NCBI GenBank assembly: GCA_022925895.1
Contig: JAKSYS010000155.1
Span: forward strand, 1 to 64,000
Reading direction: 5' to 3'
Source of the DNA: Fragilaria crotonensis
Taxonomy: Eukaryota; Bacillariophyta; Fragilariophyceae; Fragilariales; Fragilariaceae
Length of the DNA stretch: 64,000 nucleotides
Made by a program: the position numbers and the translations under genes. This document shows, piece by piece, positions 10,731-22,821 of this stretch. Every line of letters starts with the position of its first letter. Position 1 is the stretch's first letter. The notes under the pieces are model-generated. The model was not told the origin of the DNA, did no database searches, and was given only the letters and a program-made list of their open reading frames with translations.

Positions 10731-11837
10731 GCAGCATTTGCTTTATGGCCACAGTGATGAGGACTAATCTTCTTTGGTTGGAATCATTGGGTGATCCGTT
10801 GTCAATTTGTTTTTATTGCCATGGTGTGTTATCCAGCATAGAATAAATCAACTAGTATACTGTGTATGAGGCAGTACATAAAGCACTGTTGTAATATGCA
10901 CACCGGAACTTTGTAGATAGCACAGTGACGTCTAGGATGAAGCGCCGTTTAATGAGACAGACTTAAGCTGCAAAGAATCATGACCGCAGTCAAAATTGTT
11001 CATTAATGAAACATCATGAATAATTCAACTCAGATGTGAACACATTGGAAATGAAACTGTGACACAAAATTGACGGCAATCTCATGCTTTGGTGTCTTGT
11101 ACTCCACAGGACACCAGGAGGATACCATTTGTTCAGTAAGAAGTGAAGATGGCAGGCATAAAAATTGGAAGATGGGTGTTTTGGTAAACAAAATGAATTA
11201 ATTTGTGAAGGGTGGACTAATGAAAGGGACTACATTGTACGTGCAAAGGTTTTTGTACTAAATTGTAGAAAGCGACATTCTAATATAGTAAATCGTTGTA
11301 CTAGACTACTTAGAAAAATCTTTTAAAGAAGGGCTTTAAATTGTAACTCCTCTCCCTGTTTTGATGCTGTAAAAAGTACACACAGTTCAGAGTAGTAGGT
11401 GGCGGAAGGCTGTATGTCATAAACATGTAGACCGACTCGAAAACGGGACATCGACAATAGACAGTAGACAAGCTCCCGTAACTTCGCGTTCCGCGTTCTC
11501 ACGGGTTCACGTTTGCTCAAGCTGCAACAAGAAGCGAGAAAATGTGTGTGAATGCAAAAATCTTACTAGAAAATTAAACTTCAAGCTGTCCGATATGCAA
11601 CTCGTGTACTACCGTATTCTCGTAGTACAGCATGTCGTGTGAATCGTTCTGAATATATATTTGACGTCGCTTCATACAATATATAGAAGTATGTATGAAT
11701 ACATATATCTGCGAATTTGCACATAGAATTGACCACTTGACACCTTGCACACAGATGGCCGACCAAAACGAATTCCGAGGGTAATCGGATTTGTACTGGA
11801 TCTTCGCTCTCCCCTGCTCATCATCATCGTCATCATC
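10731..11837. other. AT-rich intergenic, no gene seen
   Basis: No ORF with protein-like composition. It should contain the upstream region of the plastid-targeted gene that starts at 11838. A CATCATCATCGTCATCATC run lies directly before that start codon. Confidence 0.5.
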
Positions 11838-13760
11838 ATGAGATTCACGACGGCGATCGTTGCCGTATCATTTGCTGCGGCCTTTACAGCTCCTCAAGCC
11901 TCTCCTCGAGCACCGGCAGGAATAAGGGTAGAGTCGCAGCTGAGGGTAGCACTTGAAGATGTGAATGATAGATTGATAGCTGAGAATGCTCCCATCCTCT
12001 TGGACTATCTCAGTCATCCTGATGAACTTCTCAGACAGCCTCCAAGCTTTTCCACGCTCGAACCTGCCGCGAAGCTGGCGTTGCTCCAGCAGAATTACAA
12101 AGCCCTGGTTGCGTCTGCTGTTCCTTCCTTGGAGAATTTCGTGGGGAATACAGCAGCGACACTAAATCTAGATGCCTACGGGCCGTGGTATGTTGCAGTG
12201 TTCTGTCTCTTTGTGGCTGCCGCACAACGTGGCGCCGGACGCGAGGAGGCTAGGCAAGAGTTGATTGATAAGATTGTGAGCGGAGAGTTGGATGTAGAAG
12301 AGGTGAGTAAATACTACCTCCACCCACAAACGAAAACTTGCCCACCATCACGCACAGACACTGACAGCAACATACAATTTTTTCGATAACGTTAGATGGT
12401 TCGAAAAATCAAAAGCGAACAAGCTGCTGCAGAGAGAGAGAAAATGGAACGCGAGGCAGAATTGGCGAGACGCGAACAAGAAGCCCTTGCTGTTCGTGAG
12501 GCGGAGCGTCAAATACTGCTCGAAGAACGTTTGGCTCAAGAGGCAGCCGAGGCAGCCCGAAAAGCTGCCATTTTGCGAGCAGCCCAGGAACGTAAGGAAA
12601 AGCAAGAGGCCTTGCGACGAGAGGCACAGCAGCTAAAAGAAACCCGACGCAGGGAAGCAGAAGAGAAGAGGCAAGCAGCTGAAACGGCTCGTCAAGTGAG
12701 GGCTGAGGAAAAGCGTATTGCACTGGAAACCAAACGTTTGCAAGTCGAAGAAAAGAAACGAACCGCTTCCGAATTGCGTCGTGTTGAAGCCCAACAGCGC
12801 CTGGCGCTCGTTGATGCCAAGCGACTCGAGGCAGAACTGAAAAATAGAGCTGCTGAGGAGGCCAAGCTCGTGAAGAGACAGGAGGCAGAACAGAAGAAAA
12901 GAGCTGCCGCGGAAGAAGCCAGACTCCTGACATTGGCACACAAGAAAAAGGCGGCAGACGATTCAACGCAAAAACTTGGAGCTGCAGTTGAAGCGGAGCA
13001 CCTCGCGGGAGGTGCCCAAAAATTATCTGAGTCGAAGGTATCCTTGAGCGCCGTAGCAGCCGATTCCAAACGAGCGACAGAGGAAGCTCGGCGTGATGAG
13101 GAAGCGCGTCTAGCCCGAAAGGCGGCTGAAGAACTCGAGGCGCAACGTTTGGAAGTGGAGCGCAAGAAGCGAGAAGAGGAGAGGAAAATTAGACAAGGCC
13201 CGCCAGCATCGTCGCTAGCTCGGATACTTGCCCGCGAATATGGTTTGGATATATCCACCATTCGCCCCACCGGACGGGGAGGGCGTGTGACTGCCGATGA
13301 TGTGAGGAATGCCTTGCCTCCTGACGAGTCAACTCCGATTGATCGAACAGTCGATTTCTTCTTTGCCGACCCCGCTGAAGATATCCATGAAGAAGGTAAG
13401 TGTGCGAGATCTATGTTTTCGTCCTCTGACAATCTATGCTTACAATACTGTCTCTTCCCAATGTCAGAAATTACGGAGAGAAGTACAGGACTTTTCTCTG
13501 CATTGAGAAGGAAGACTGAGAAGCAGTTGCGAGATTATCTATCGCACCGAGTAAGTCATATCCATGCTCATACAGCACTTGTGCCACCGATGACGACTTT
13601 CCAGAATGCATATTCAACTCATATGGTACCTTCTATTTTGTTTCCACAGGGTGTATCAATCCGTGACAAGAACGGGGAATTTCTTCGAAAATCGGAATTG
13701 ATTCTGGAAGTGCTGGAACAATCCTATGCTAGTCGACAGGAGAGAATGTTGTCAACTTGA
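11838..13760 (+). CDS. Plastid-targeted coiled-coil protein with E2-type peripheral subunit-binding domain
   Basis: Four exons fit GT-AG rules and keep the frame: 11838-12302, 12396-13395, 13468-13550 and 13650-13760, giving about 552 residues. The N-terminus (MRFTTAIVAVSFAAAFTAPQ) is a signal peptide with an AAAF cleavage motif, the diatom plastid-import signature. Residues about 40-155 form an unassigned alpha-helical part. Residues about 156-420 are a long Ala/Glu/Arg/Lys coiled coil. Residues about 424-458 (ASSLARILAREYGLD, then TGRGGRVTADDV) match the peripheral subunit-binding domain of 2-oxo acid dehydrogenase E2 proteins. The C-terminus (LRDYLSHR, then RDKNGEFLRKSELI) resembles a small helical SAP-like motif. 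No lipoyl or acyltransferase domain is present, so it is not an E2 enzyme. A scaffold that recruits E1 or E3 subunits in the plastid is a guess. Confidence 0.7.
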
Positions 13761-14092
13761 ATGCCAATATCTCCTGCCTGTCCGACTTCTGATTTGAATC
13801 TCTGGTTCTTGTCGAACCCATCTCTGCATTACTCGTAGTAAAGTAGATTGTTGGTAATAATAATGAAATCAAGGTTTTGGTCCGAGAAGACAATGCAACT
13901 GTAATGTGAGACTATACGTAGGGAGTCTCTACCGTAGCACAACAGTACTCTATTAGCAGTTGACAGGCAGTGGCGTTTCAACAAGCCATCACCGTGTCGC
14001 CGCGTAATGTACCAGTAGCTGGTAGTCCGTACTTCAGTGCTGAAACAAACAGTCTCATACAGTATAGTGAAGCAAAACTTATGAATTGGGTA
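13761..14092. other. Intergenic between the PSBD gene and transposon 1
   Basis: 3' flank of the preceding gene, AT-rich, with no ORF supported. It ends in the TA (14091-14092) that is duplicated at the far side of the transposon. Confidence 0.5.
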
Positions 14093-14118
14093 CAGCTGGT
14101 TTTTCGTTGAAGCGTCCG
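14093..14118 (+). repeat. Terminal inverted repeat, transposon 1 left
   Basis: Starts CAGCTGGTTTT and pairs with 17633-17658. The outer 11 bases match perfectly and the inner part imperfectly (about 18 of 26 positions). Confidence 0.75.
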
Positions 14119-14234
14119 AACGTAGGTTGTGTACAATTCGTACCATGCACGCATATTATTTCCATATCCTTTATCAAGTTTTAGTAGCAGCTGTCTCCTG
14201 CGACCATAAAAATCCATCTCTGTCGACATGATGA

Positions 14235-17200
14235 TCACACCTCGTCCTCCTCGTTTCTTGTCTTTGCTTCTTTGAGTGCACTGTTGACGAAGCCACGATC
14301 GAAGTCCAATGCACACCTGTGAGACTTGAACAATTTCATCAGGCGTTGGATTTCGGAGTACAGAAGTCCTTGATCTTCTGTTATACTTGTGGCGATGAAG
14401 TTGTGGGTACGACCTTGCTGCCTCATTCTCTGCTGACTCTCAAAAGATGATGGTAAGTACAAATATATGCGCGTGCTCGAAGCAAACTTTCCCATCCTTT
14501 CTTTGGTCAACTCCTTGATTGAACACGTTGAATCTCTCACAAGTTGTTTGAAATTCTCTCGTCCCCTCTTTGAGATACAGGAACCCGTCGGTAGAAAGCC
14601 TTTGCGTGACCCCAGCAAAATTCAATGCCTTCCCTGCTAATTCGGCATGGAACTTTGGTGTTAGAAGTACCGTGATGCCCAGCTGAGATCCAAGGTACTG
14701 AAGTGCCGTTTCCTCATCCTTGAAATCAGCACACTCTGCGATGAGATGGCGTAGGGAATACCGTAAGTCAATCTTCCCTGAAATTGTGTCTTTCTTTCCG
14801 TCGACAGTGTATTTATCTAACTCACTTGGATCAATCAGTCCTCTTTCCCACAGAACTTGTAGCATGCCTTTAGATTTTCCTTCCCATCCAGATAGGATTT
14901 TGTCGACTTCTTTGTGAGTTTCGATTGAATTGTTTCTTGCCAATTCCTGAAGTTCGGCTTTAGTGTACCCGCGTTTTTGTTGGAGCGTCACACCCTTTTC
15001 GTTGAGCTCTTCAAGAAGGGTCTTCTTTGTTTTTTCAATTGGCTTGCTTCTTTTCCCCATTATTCGATCATGACGTTGTAAGTCACGTTGCTCTGGTGTC
15101 AAATACCATGGGCCACAGTCGTCAGTATTGAATACCATTGACTGTGTGTCTCCGATGCCCAGGGTTGGTGAGTGTGTGCCCAGATAACCCTCTTGTGACA
15201 TTATGACTGTGTCTCTCATCTGCTGTTTTGATCCTCCAAAGTTCTTTTGCATGTTGATCGCACTGAGTGCACCATCACGTTTGCGAGCGTGTCCCTGAGA
15301 ATGATCGAACAAAAATACAAAATCGAAGCTTGGATATAGGATTCGTAGGCAATCAACCACATCCTCAAGCTGAAGACTCATGTGGTATGAATTCCAATAA
15401 CCCTGATTATTGATTCCGATGAACAAGTATTTTACGAAGGGGGATTCCAACAAAATCGGCTTCCTCGTTGTTCCCAAGATTTCCATCGCAGCTGTTGTAT
15501 CGAGGTAATTTCCACCGCCGAGAGCTGCTGTTTGCCTTGCCATATTCACTCTTTGTAACTCATCCTCTGTCATCTGCCTGCCAAAGCCGAATTCGCGTGA
15601 CACGAACGCAGAAAGCATATACCCATCGCCCTCCGACTTGGGCAGAAGTGGCACTTGTCCTTTGGCCCAACCCATTGTTTGGAGGACAGTAGATACTGCG
15701 CGAAGACAGACTCATCTTGACCAATAATCATCAAGGGCCTGACTGATGATGACACTCGTATGCTTGTTTTTGCTTCAACATCTCGCGCTGCCTCTTCTCC
15801 CCTTTGATTCTTGATATGCAATTCTTCCAATAGTCAACGTGAAACTCAACCCGAGTCTCATCAGATATAATATCATAGTAATGATGTCCGAAATCTGTGT
15901 CTAAGGTCTTGATCGTAGCAGCTTCACTGAGTGGAAGCTGAATCCAACGCCGACAACGTGGCTCAAGCACGGTAAGGTAGTTCTTGCAGAATGCATTTCG
16001 ATGTGCGACAACATCTTCACGTTCATGGCCATCGACGTAGAAGCTCTTCCTTCTCGTATCATACTTGAATCCGAGTAATCGCATCCAGCGCCATGCTGTT
16101 GTGAAGCTCATGTTTTTAAGTCTATGTGCGCGAAGGAATAGCGCAATATCATCCTCATCTTGATCGACATCGACAGGATTGCTAGTAGGATTAATGGCTG
16201 TAGTACTTGTACTCAATGTTGACGTTTCTGCAGTATCTTCGTCTACTACCGATTCACGTTTCCACAACGCAGCCAGCCTTGGGATTACAGACGAATGAAC
16301 GAATTGATAGACTGCTTCAATTGAAAGATGTGACAAGTTCTCGACGCCAAATGCAACAATCTGCTCCTTTGCGCATGGAAACACTTCGAGAACTCGAGGA
16401 AGAGGTCGTTTCCACACTGAACAGACAAGTTTGGGTTTGGGAAGCATTCAAAATTACGGAACACAATGTTCCAATTTGCGATGGTTTTATAGAAGGTTGC
16501 TTGCGTCATACCAACAGTGTTCAATACCTTACAAGATTCAGTGCAACAGTCTTGCCACGTCCATTCATTCATTTTTGCAAGAGCCAATCGGTACGCATAA
16601 CAAAGAAACGTCGCCCTTTGCCTGACAGCGCATATCTCAGCTTTGGTACACACGTTGTCGATATCTCTACCTTGCACAACATTCCTCCAATTATTTTCTT
16701 CCTCATGAACGCTTTGAAGCAGTACAATCCTTCTCTGAAGTGCTTCCATTGGAGTTTCAGAATCGAAATCAGTATCATTCCCATCCTCGCAATTCGTTGT
16801 CCCATGTTTCTTTGGTGGTTTGAACACTCGGTATGCCTCTGGGCTACATGGCCAGTAACTTGAGCTAGAAGCATCAGCAGCAATCATTACAGCGGCCGCA
16901 CCAGTATCTCCTATCCTTGCTCGTTTGCTCGGTGATTGCTCAACAATGTCTCCGATCCTTCCTCCCGTTGTAGCCTCCGTGTTGACAGGTGTAGTTATCA
17001 TTGTGTCGAGAGCGGGTCTTGATCTTGTGCTTGGAATGACTAGCACATTTGCGGCTGCTTCCATTACTTTTTCGTTCCATGCACTGTTAAGTGGACATGG
17101 GTACCGTATCTGCCTTGATTTCTCTGTGAAGTAGTAATAGAATGTGTTCTTGTATGTGACTCTGAACACTCCTGTTGTGTTTGATCCATCAAATCGGTGC

Positions 17201-17415
17201 ATCAATTCTCCGAAAGAAGCCGACTTGGACATCCCTGTATTGAACCTTCTTACATCAATGACGCCAAGGGACGCATTGACATCAAATCTCCCTAAAGCTT
17301 CAGCCCAAGTTGATGCAGGAAGCCAGCAATTTGACAATCTCGGACCATACGTGATGTCTGTTCGAAGTAGCATGACGGCATCAGTCAAAATAGCATATTT
17401 ACCTTTGTCAACCAT
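14235..17415 (-). pseudogene. DDE transposase of transposon 1, frameshifted
   Basis: Coding pieces in order along the minus strand: 17415 to about 16440 (N-terminal part, MVDKGKYAILTDAV), 16440-15735 with a DNA-binding region (FTTAWRWMRLLGFKYD and FYVDGHEREDVVAHR), 15735-15665 with the first catalytic Asp (MIIGQDESVFAQYLL), and 15665-14440 with the second (FVFLFDHSQGHARK). The last part runs to 14235 in another frame. The change near 16440 could be a 41-base GTAATT...CAG intron, and that near 14438 a short GT...CAG intron. The changes near 15735 and 15665 look like true frameshifts inside the conserved core. The YVDGHERxDVV and FDHSxGH wording is typical of a Tc1/mariner-like eukaryotic transposase family. 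Confidence 0.65.
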
Positions 17416-17632
17416 TGTATCTATAGATTTATCACCAACAGTAGGTTCACTGAGTTACATAGGAAGGTGACTGCAGGAGGTAAATCTATAGATTAGAATG
17501 GAAATGTTGCAAACGACGGCTTGAAAATCTCATTGTGGAAGCCTTGCTTCCAACACGACAAAGTCCCGCCCTCGTGACGTCATATTGGCAGTGAAATCGG
17601 TCTAGCGTAGAATTAATACTGGGACGTGCGCC

Positions 17633-17658
17633 CGGATTTTAGAACAGAAAACCAGCTG
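17633..17658 (-). repeat. Terminal inverted repeat, transposon 1 right
   Basis: Ends AAAACCAGCTG on the plus strand, the inverted partner of 14093-14118, followed by the TA target duplication. Confidence 0.75.
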
Positions 17659-17771
17659 TACGTGTTAAATTTGTGTTCTCCGAATACCAAGTACGAGTAG
17701 TACTGTATACTGTAGCATAACAAGGACATCCAAGGGCATCAAATCCAGGGTACAAACCATGAACACTTACC

Positions 17772-18584
17772 ATGGCTTCATTCGTAACGAACGAACGACC
17801 CAAGCTTTCCTACTCTGCGACGTTACCTTTTTGTAACAACAATAGCTTGTACGGTAGATCGGTGTTGTTGGTCGGACCGAATCGTTGGACACAGCCGTTG
17901 GCAGCAGCTCTTCTAAAGGTTCAATTTGATGGTCCCGTGCAATCGACAGCAGTAGGAACAGGAACGCCAACAACAACGACAAAGACGACGATTGATCCCG
18001 CCGTGGAAGCCTTGCGCCGACATGTCTTTCATTGTCCTCCAAAACGGGTGATTCATACTGTGGAATCCTTGGAAGACCCAAGGTGGTTTTTTCGAATGGA
18101 TCATATCGTGATACTCATCGCCGCGTCCACAAATTCCACGATACCATCAGGCCAATCAGGAGATGACGCATCCCACCATCGGTCGATCAATCGGCTCTTA
18201 CACGAAGACTACACACTTTATCAACGATCCACTAAAGTTCGTGTTCACGAAATCGGTGGTCCTATGAATCGTAAGTCGATTAGGATACAAGAAGGAGGGG
18301 GAGGAGGAAAGGACACTGATCCCAACCTTGAACCTATACCTCGACAGTCCATCGAGTCTCGCGACCGTGGCGAGAATGATATTGCAGCGTACAAAGGCTG
18401 GGACTCGGGAGGGGACGTCCGTCTTGCCTCATGTCAGTCCCATGATCTTTGGAGCCTAACTCACATAACTCACACGCAAGTGGCGACTGGATCAACAAAC
18501 GCGAGGACGACAAGATACCGAATGCCAGTACTCAGGGGCAGATCCGAATTGCACTACTTCAAGTCTGATGATGATACCAGATGA
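17772..18584 (+). CDS. Unknown protein with N-terminal Rossmann-like segment
   Basis: The ATG at 17772 opens a 270-residue frame. The first 160 residues look genuinely coding: a beta strand with a glycine turn (SVLLVGPNRWTQPLAAALL), then RMDHIVILIAAS and TLYQRSTKVRVHEIGG. A strong donor (GTAAGT, near 18269) follows VHEIGGPMN. The remaining open frame is less protein-like, so the 3' part may be intronic. A downstream frame ending GQIRIALLQV before 18574 could be the last exon. The order LLVG, hydrophobic strand after DPR, and helix is reminiscent of the GTPase-like fold of the kinetochore protein CENP-M, but that is a weak impression only. No domain can be named with confidence. Confidence 0.45.
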   Translation: MASFVTNERPKLSYSATLPFCNNNSLYGRSVLLVGPNRWTQPLAAALLKVQFDGPVQSTAVGTGTPTTTTKTTIDPAVEALRRHVFHCPPKRVIHTVESLEDPRWFFRMDHIVILIAASTNSTIPSGQSGDDASHHRSINRLLHEDYTLYQRSTKVRVHEIGGPMNRKSIRIQEGGGGGKDTDPNLEPIPRQSIESRDRGENDIAAYKGWDSGGDVRLASCQSHDLWSLTHITHTQVATGSTNARTTRYRMPVLRGRSELHYFKSDDDTR

Positions 18585-18778
18585 TTTTGAAATTGCTCTC
18601 TTTTTATGACATGTAATATTCGGAAAATGTATTGCTGCGTTCTCCCTATCTGTCAGCTCTCACATGGTCAAGCGTCACGGGTCTCAGTCCCACCAACCCC
18701 CCGAGAAAACGCGTGTCAGCTAGCCATCCAAAGCAAGAGCGACATGTCTTTGCGCAGCTGGGAAGATCTCCCTCTCTT

Positions 18779-19403
18779 TTACTCTGCAATCTTCAAGGCA
18801 GCGCCCGCAGCATAGGTCTCGACATTGCCAATCGTGACGGCAGTAGCACTCTGGAAGGCTTCGCAGGTGGACTCCTGGATGATGGCCAACATGACAACCT
18901 CCTGGTCGGCACGAAAGTCAGTCAAGTAGGCGTTCTTTCCAGAAGGATCTTTCCTGCAGTAACGGCAACGCTGTTGTTTTTTGTGGGAATAGTAATTGAG
19001 GGAGGAGTGTGTGAGCTTGTACGTATGTGGTGGAAATGGAAGAGGGGAATGATCGAGACATGGAATGAGTGCAGCACCTACCCAGTAAACGACGTAGGAA
19101 GCCGTGGAGGTTCTAAGCTTGCGCCTATCGACACCACCGTCAGGGACAACAGCCTCGGCCTCGATAGCAACAATCATGCCGTCGAAGCCATAGACCTGCT
19201 TGTAGGAAGCGTCGAAGGCCGCCAAGAGGATCATATTGCATGCCACTGACACGTCGTCACCAGTCGTATGCTCAACATCGATCGTGAGCTCGCCTTGGAT
19301 GGCGGTGGCAAGATTGTCCTGAGCAGGCATGCGAAGGTGGGTGGACGCCGCGGTGGGGACTGCCAGAAAAGAGGGCGACGAGCGATGCGAGAATGAGCTT
19401 CAT
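18779..19403 (-). CDS. Small secreted protein, unknown, one frame change
   Basis: The minus-strand ATG at 19403 starts a signal peptide (MKLILASLVALF). The mature part continues one frame over (LAVPTAASTHLRMPAQDNL), so a one-base change near the A4 run 19367-19370 is implied. A probable intron of 111 bases (19081-18971, GTAGGT...CAG) keeps the frame and removes an unlike segment, joining TASYVVYW to RCRYCRKDPSGKN. The protein would have about 170 residues with a CRYC motif and a hydrophobic C-terminal third (VETYAAGAALKIAE). It is not recognised. It points away from the LtrA-like gene, across about 1.3 kb of intergenic DNA. Confidence 0.5.
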
Positions 19404-20718
19404 GTTATAGTTTCTGACGGAAGTAAGATTGTGAGACGTTCCTCGTCCTTTCTGAAAGGATCAGGCTCGCTCCCCTGACGTACCTGTGTACTGATTCCTC
19501 CAACCACCACTTAATCTACGACTAGTAGATACTGATTCTTATATCAGACACAGATCAGCATTCCTTTCCGATGAGATATTCTATCGGAGGGGATCACAAG
19601 TGGGAATGATCGCATTGTCTTGGGAATACTTAAGCAACGTCCATCCTCTCTATATGAGTCGTTGGCGCCATTCTTGAAAACACTTAGCAGTACGATCTTT
19701 CCTTCCAATCAAATTACTTTTGTTCGGCATACGCCCAATGCATGAAATGTGAGTCCTGGATACGAGGTATCGAGCCTTCTCGTCTATGTATCTCCCACGT
19801 CCCCATAGCAACAGCAACGTCGATCACACGAACAGTAACGATTTTGAATTCCTTCTGAAAAGCACGGATTGTGATTAAGTTTCAATCACAGATACGAGTC
19901 GACGCGTCAGAGAAGTGAAGGTCAATCCCTTTCTCTTTCAACACATTTGTGATGTATATATTGGCATTGTTCCACGTCTCTGAAACACCGATCACGTTGT
20001 GCCAGCCCCCCGCCACCATTTAAATACGCTGCAGTCGTGGCGCTGCGGAGCCGTCTTGTTGCCCTATCTGATGACAACACCTTAATGTATCACATATATG
20101 CATAGCTTCCAGATGCTGTTTCGTTATATATGCCAATACACATTGTGTTCGTGTCGCGAGTCGCGAGTCCCAAGTCGCGACCCTGCACATCGTACGAGCT
20201 ATCCCCGCGAGATGGAGTTGTAGACCACATCAACAGTAGTTACTAGTACAAGTACCCCAACAGCGTGTATTTACGAAGAGAAACACTTCATTATTGTACT
20301 TGCACTTGTACAGTACTGCTACCCTTTACTCATACATAGAACATACTGGAGTGCTACTGTATGTCAGATCATCATACACACAGTTTATTATATCCACTCT
20401 ACACGGACACCGGAGTACTCGTACCAGGCACTTCTACGACTTTGCACTAGTCATTCGTGATACACTTCACCCGTGAAATAAATATGAATGTCTACGTATA
20501 GGGATATGCTGATCGACGGTCATTCGCCTTTTCTTTTTCAGGAGTAACTACATATGTACTGTACTCACAATAGGATTGTACTGCTACTGTGACGGCGTAT
20601 CCTCCTTCCGGTATGCGTGTTTCGAGGCGCACGATAAATGAAGAAAACTGAAATCCTTGCCCATCATGCCTGCGATATAACACAATTACAAGAGTGTCTC
20701 GTCGTCTGGTCGAATACC
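19404..20718. other. Divergent intergenic region
   Basis: About 1.3 kb between two genes transcribed away from each other, so it should hold both promoters. No clear ORF. GTAC-rich tracts lie near 20240-20360 and 20550-20590, and a CGCGAGTCGCGAGTC direct repeat lies near 20155-20180. Confidence 0.5.
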
Positions 20719-22821
20719 ATGTCTGCTCAGAGCAGTAGTTCAGCAACGGAAAATACGCTGCTTCTCCCTACTCGAACCATTCATCCCTCCAAGTCTGTCC
20801 ACAAAAACTTGGGTGAAAATGTGCCCCTTTATTCACGTCGTAAGTGACTTGCGTTAATCAATGGTCTGCTCCAGATCCCAGTGTTCTCTGCATTCTGAGA
20901 CAAGACTGACGACCTCATGCTAGAGTGGACCGCCAAGAGGACGCCGTCGTTTGTGTGCCCGTTACCTCATAGCCTATCCTGACCTATCCTGATTCCTCTC
21001 ATGCTGTTGTATGCAATCACGTTTCGTGCTTCACGATGCGCCTTTGTCTTTCAACTTGACATCAATTCTTGTTCTAAGCTCGTCAACGGCAAGGGTGGGA
21101 TGACCAGCAAATACTGCCACACGTCAATTGGGGTGACCTCTTCTTCGACTTGTTTTACGTTGCGGCTGCCTTCAACTTGGCTGTCATTCTTAAGGAATCG
21201 CTTTCTTGGGAGGGATTCCTATACTTTCTTTCATGTTATTTTCCAATCATGGCTCAGTGGAATGAAAAACTCATTTACGATGCTCGATTCGCTCCAGAGG
21301 ATAATCTGTACCACAGATCACTAGAATGCGTTCATTTGTTGCTACTCGGAACTGCCATTCAACACATTCGTCCTGTCGAGTTGATGCAAGATACAGAATC
21401 CAACTCAACAACTCTTATATTCAGTACGTGTTTGGTCTTGATGAATATCTTGGGGATTAAACGAAATCAGGATGTCCATACCAATGTCATGGGTGGCGAA
21501 GAGGCCAAACATCACGCTTCTTCAGATATACGTCGTCGAATCTGTGCCTTGATCCCATTTCTTATTTCAACACTCCTTGCCGGACGTGATTATTTTCATC
21601 TTGTCTATCTTGGTGGTGATGGTATTGGTGGCGGCATTTCCAGAGTCGAAGGAGATGGAGGCGAACAGGAAATGGAAGAAGCCTCCAACAAGAATAACAT
21701 CCCAATTCTGTTCTGCCTTTTCGGTTACATTTGTGAACAGATTTATGTCCTTCTGGATGTCTTTGTTGTGATTCCAAATAGCGGACGCGATTTCAGAGAG
21801 ATTCGAGTTCCCCTCAACGTCAACTTTACACTGTGAGTTTGCGTCAAAAGTGTTCGTGACCAACACGTATATATTATGTATATGTTCTTGATGCATTCCA
21901 TGTTTACTGTTACTGTCATTTCCCCCACGTCATTTTCCGTCTAATCTTCTCCTTGCTTTGACAGACACCGCATCGGTGAATGGGTCATGTTGATGCTTGG
22001 TGAGAGCGTTCTTTCGCTCTTGATTGTCGAAGAATCATCGGGTCGAAGGTACTACGTGACATTCTATTCTGGCATGATATCAGTCATGTAAGTTACTTCC
22101 AGAGTGAACTGTCCAAGATTGTGACGAAACGATTCTTAGTCATCGTGTTTCTCACCCCACTAATCTGAAATCGCAATTCAAAATGCGTCTGAATGGACAG
22201 AATGTTGCAATATCTTTACTTTCGCACTCAACCATTTGACGCCGATGACCATGCCATGAGACGCGACCATGCTGGAGCATTCATTTTCTACCACAGCATT
22301 GTCTTTATTCAGCGTCTCTTATTGTCATTGGATGTTCCTTCAAAACAATCCTCCATCACTACATTGACGAGCAAGAAGAAAATTTATCATCATCATCATC
22401 CGTCATGGCCGGCAGTGATGGAGGAGAAGAAGACACCTTGATCAATAATGACATGGAGCGGCGAATAGCTCACATGTTTTCTTGGAGCATGGCGGCATCA
22501 TTTTTCTTCCTCGATGCCATGATCCTGTCACACCGTGGCTTCAAGGCCAATCGGGATCGCCTTATCCTCAATGGTAGCATCCATTGGGCAGCGACACTCA
22601 TTGTGTTGTTCGATTGCGCACTCTTTATCGTTACGGCAACATTGTCTCTGTGGATCAGAGACTTTGAAATCCTATGTCTTGCTGGTTGCGGAGTTGTGGT
22701 GTGTCAAATAATTATGCGAACCAGAGGATTGAAATACTTCCCGGTCAGTAAAAGTGTCTCGGACAATGATTTTGATTCCACGAAAGTGGGTGATATTCGA
22801 CGAACCGTGAGCCTTGGGTAA
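20719..22821 (+). CDS. LtrA-like (low temperature requirement A) membrane protein
   Basis: Four exons are proposed: 20719-20839, 21094-21832, 21965-22087 and 22201-22821. The junctions are GTAAGT, GTGAGT and GTAAGT donors with AG acceptors, and the reading phase is kept at each. The first junction gives LYSRRVDDQQILPHVNWGD. The family hallmark WGDLFFDLFYVAAAF opens a series of membrane helices. A further conserved stretch is GEWVMLMLGESVLSLL, and after the third intron comes MLQYLYFRTQ. A one-base frame change lies between about 22320 and 22345: upstream the frame reads FIQRLLLS, downstream SFKTILHHYIDEQEENL. The C-terminus has three more helices. LtrA proteins are multi-pass membrane proteins of uncertain biochemical role, named from a Listeria cold-growth locus. 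Confidence 0.7.

Larger units (their letters stand above)
14093..17658 (-). mobile_element. Tc1/mariner-superfamily DNA transposon 1, full length
   Basis: About 3.57 kb with inverted ends: CAGCTGGTTTTTCGTT at 14093 and the complement of CAGCTGGTTTTCTGTT ending at 17658. TCCG is shared again eight bases further in. A TA lies directly outside both ends (14091-14092, 17659-17660), the target duplication of the Tc1/mariner/pogo superfamily. It contains one DDE transposase gene on the minus strand that is interrupted by frame changes, so the copy is probably inactive. The ends were found by eye. Confidence 0.8.

Noticed and set aside
12692-13432. 246-residue Ser/Ala-rich minus-strand frame
   Set aside because: Antisense of the coiled-coil exon, whose Ala/Glu/Arg codons read as Ser/Ala on the other strand.
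17428-17494. 13-base inverted repeat ATCTATAGATTTA considered as a transposon end
   Set aside because: It is a local hairpin within transposon 1; the TA-flanked CAGCTGG ends at 14093 and 17658 fit better.
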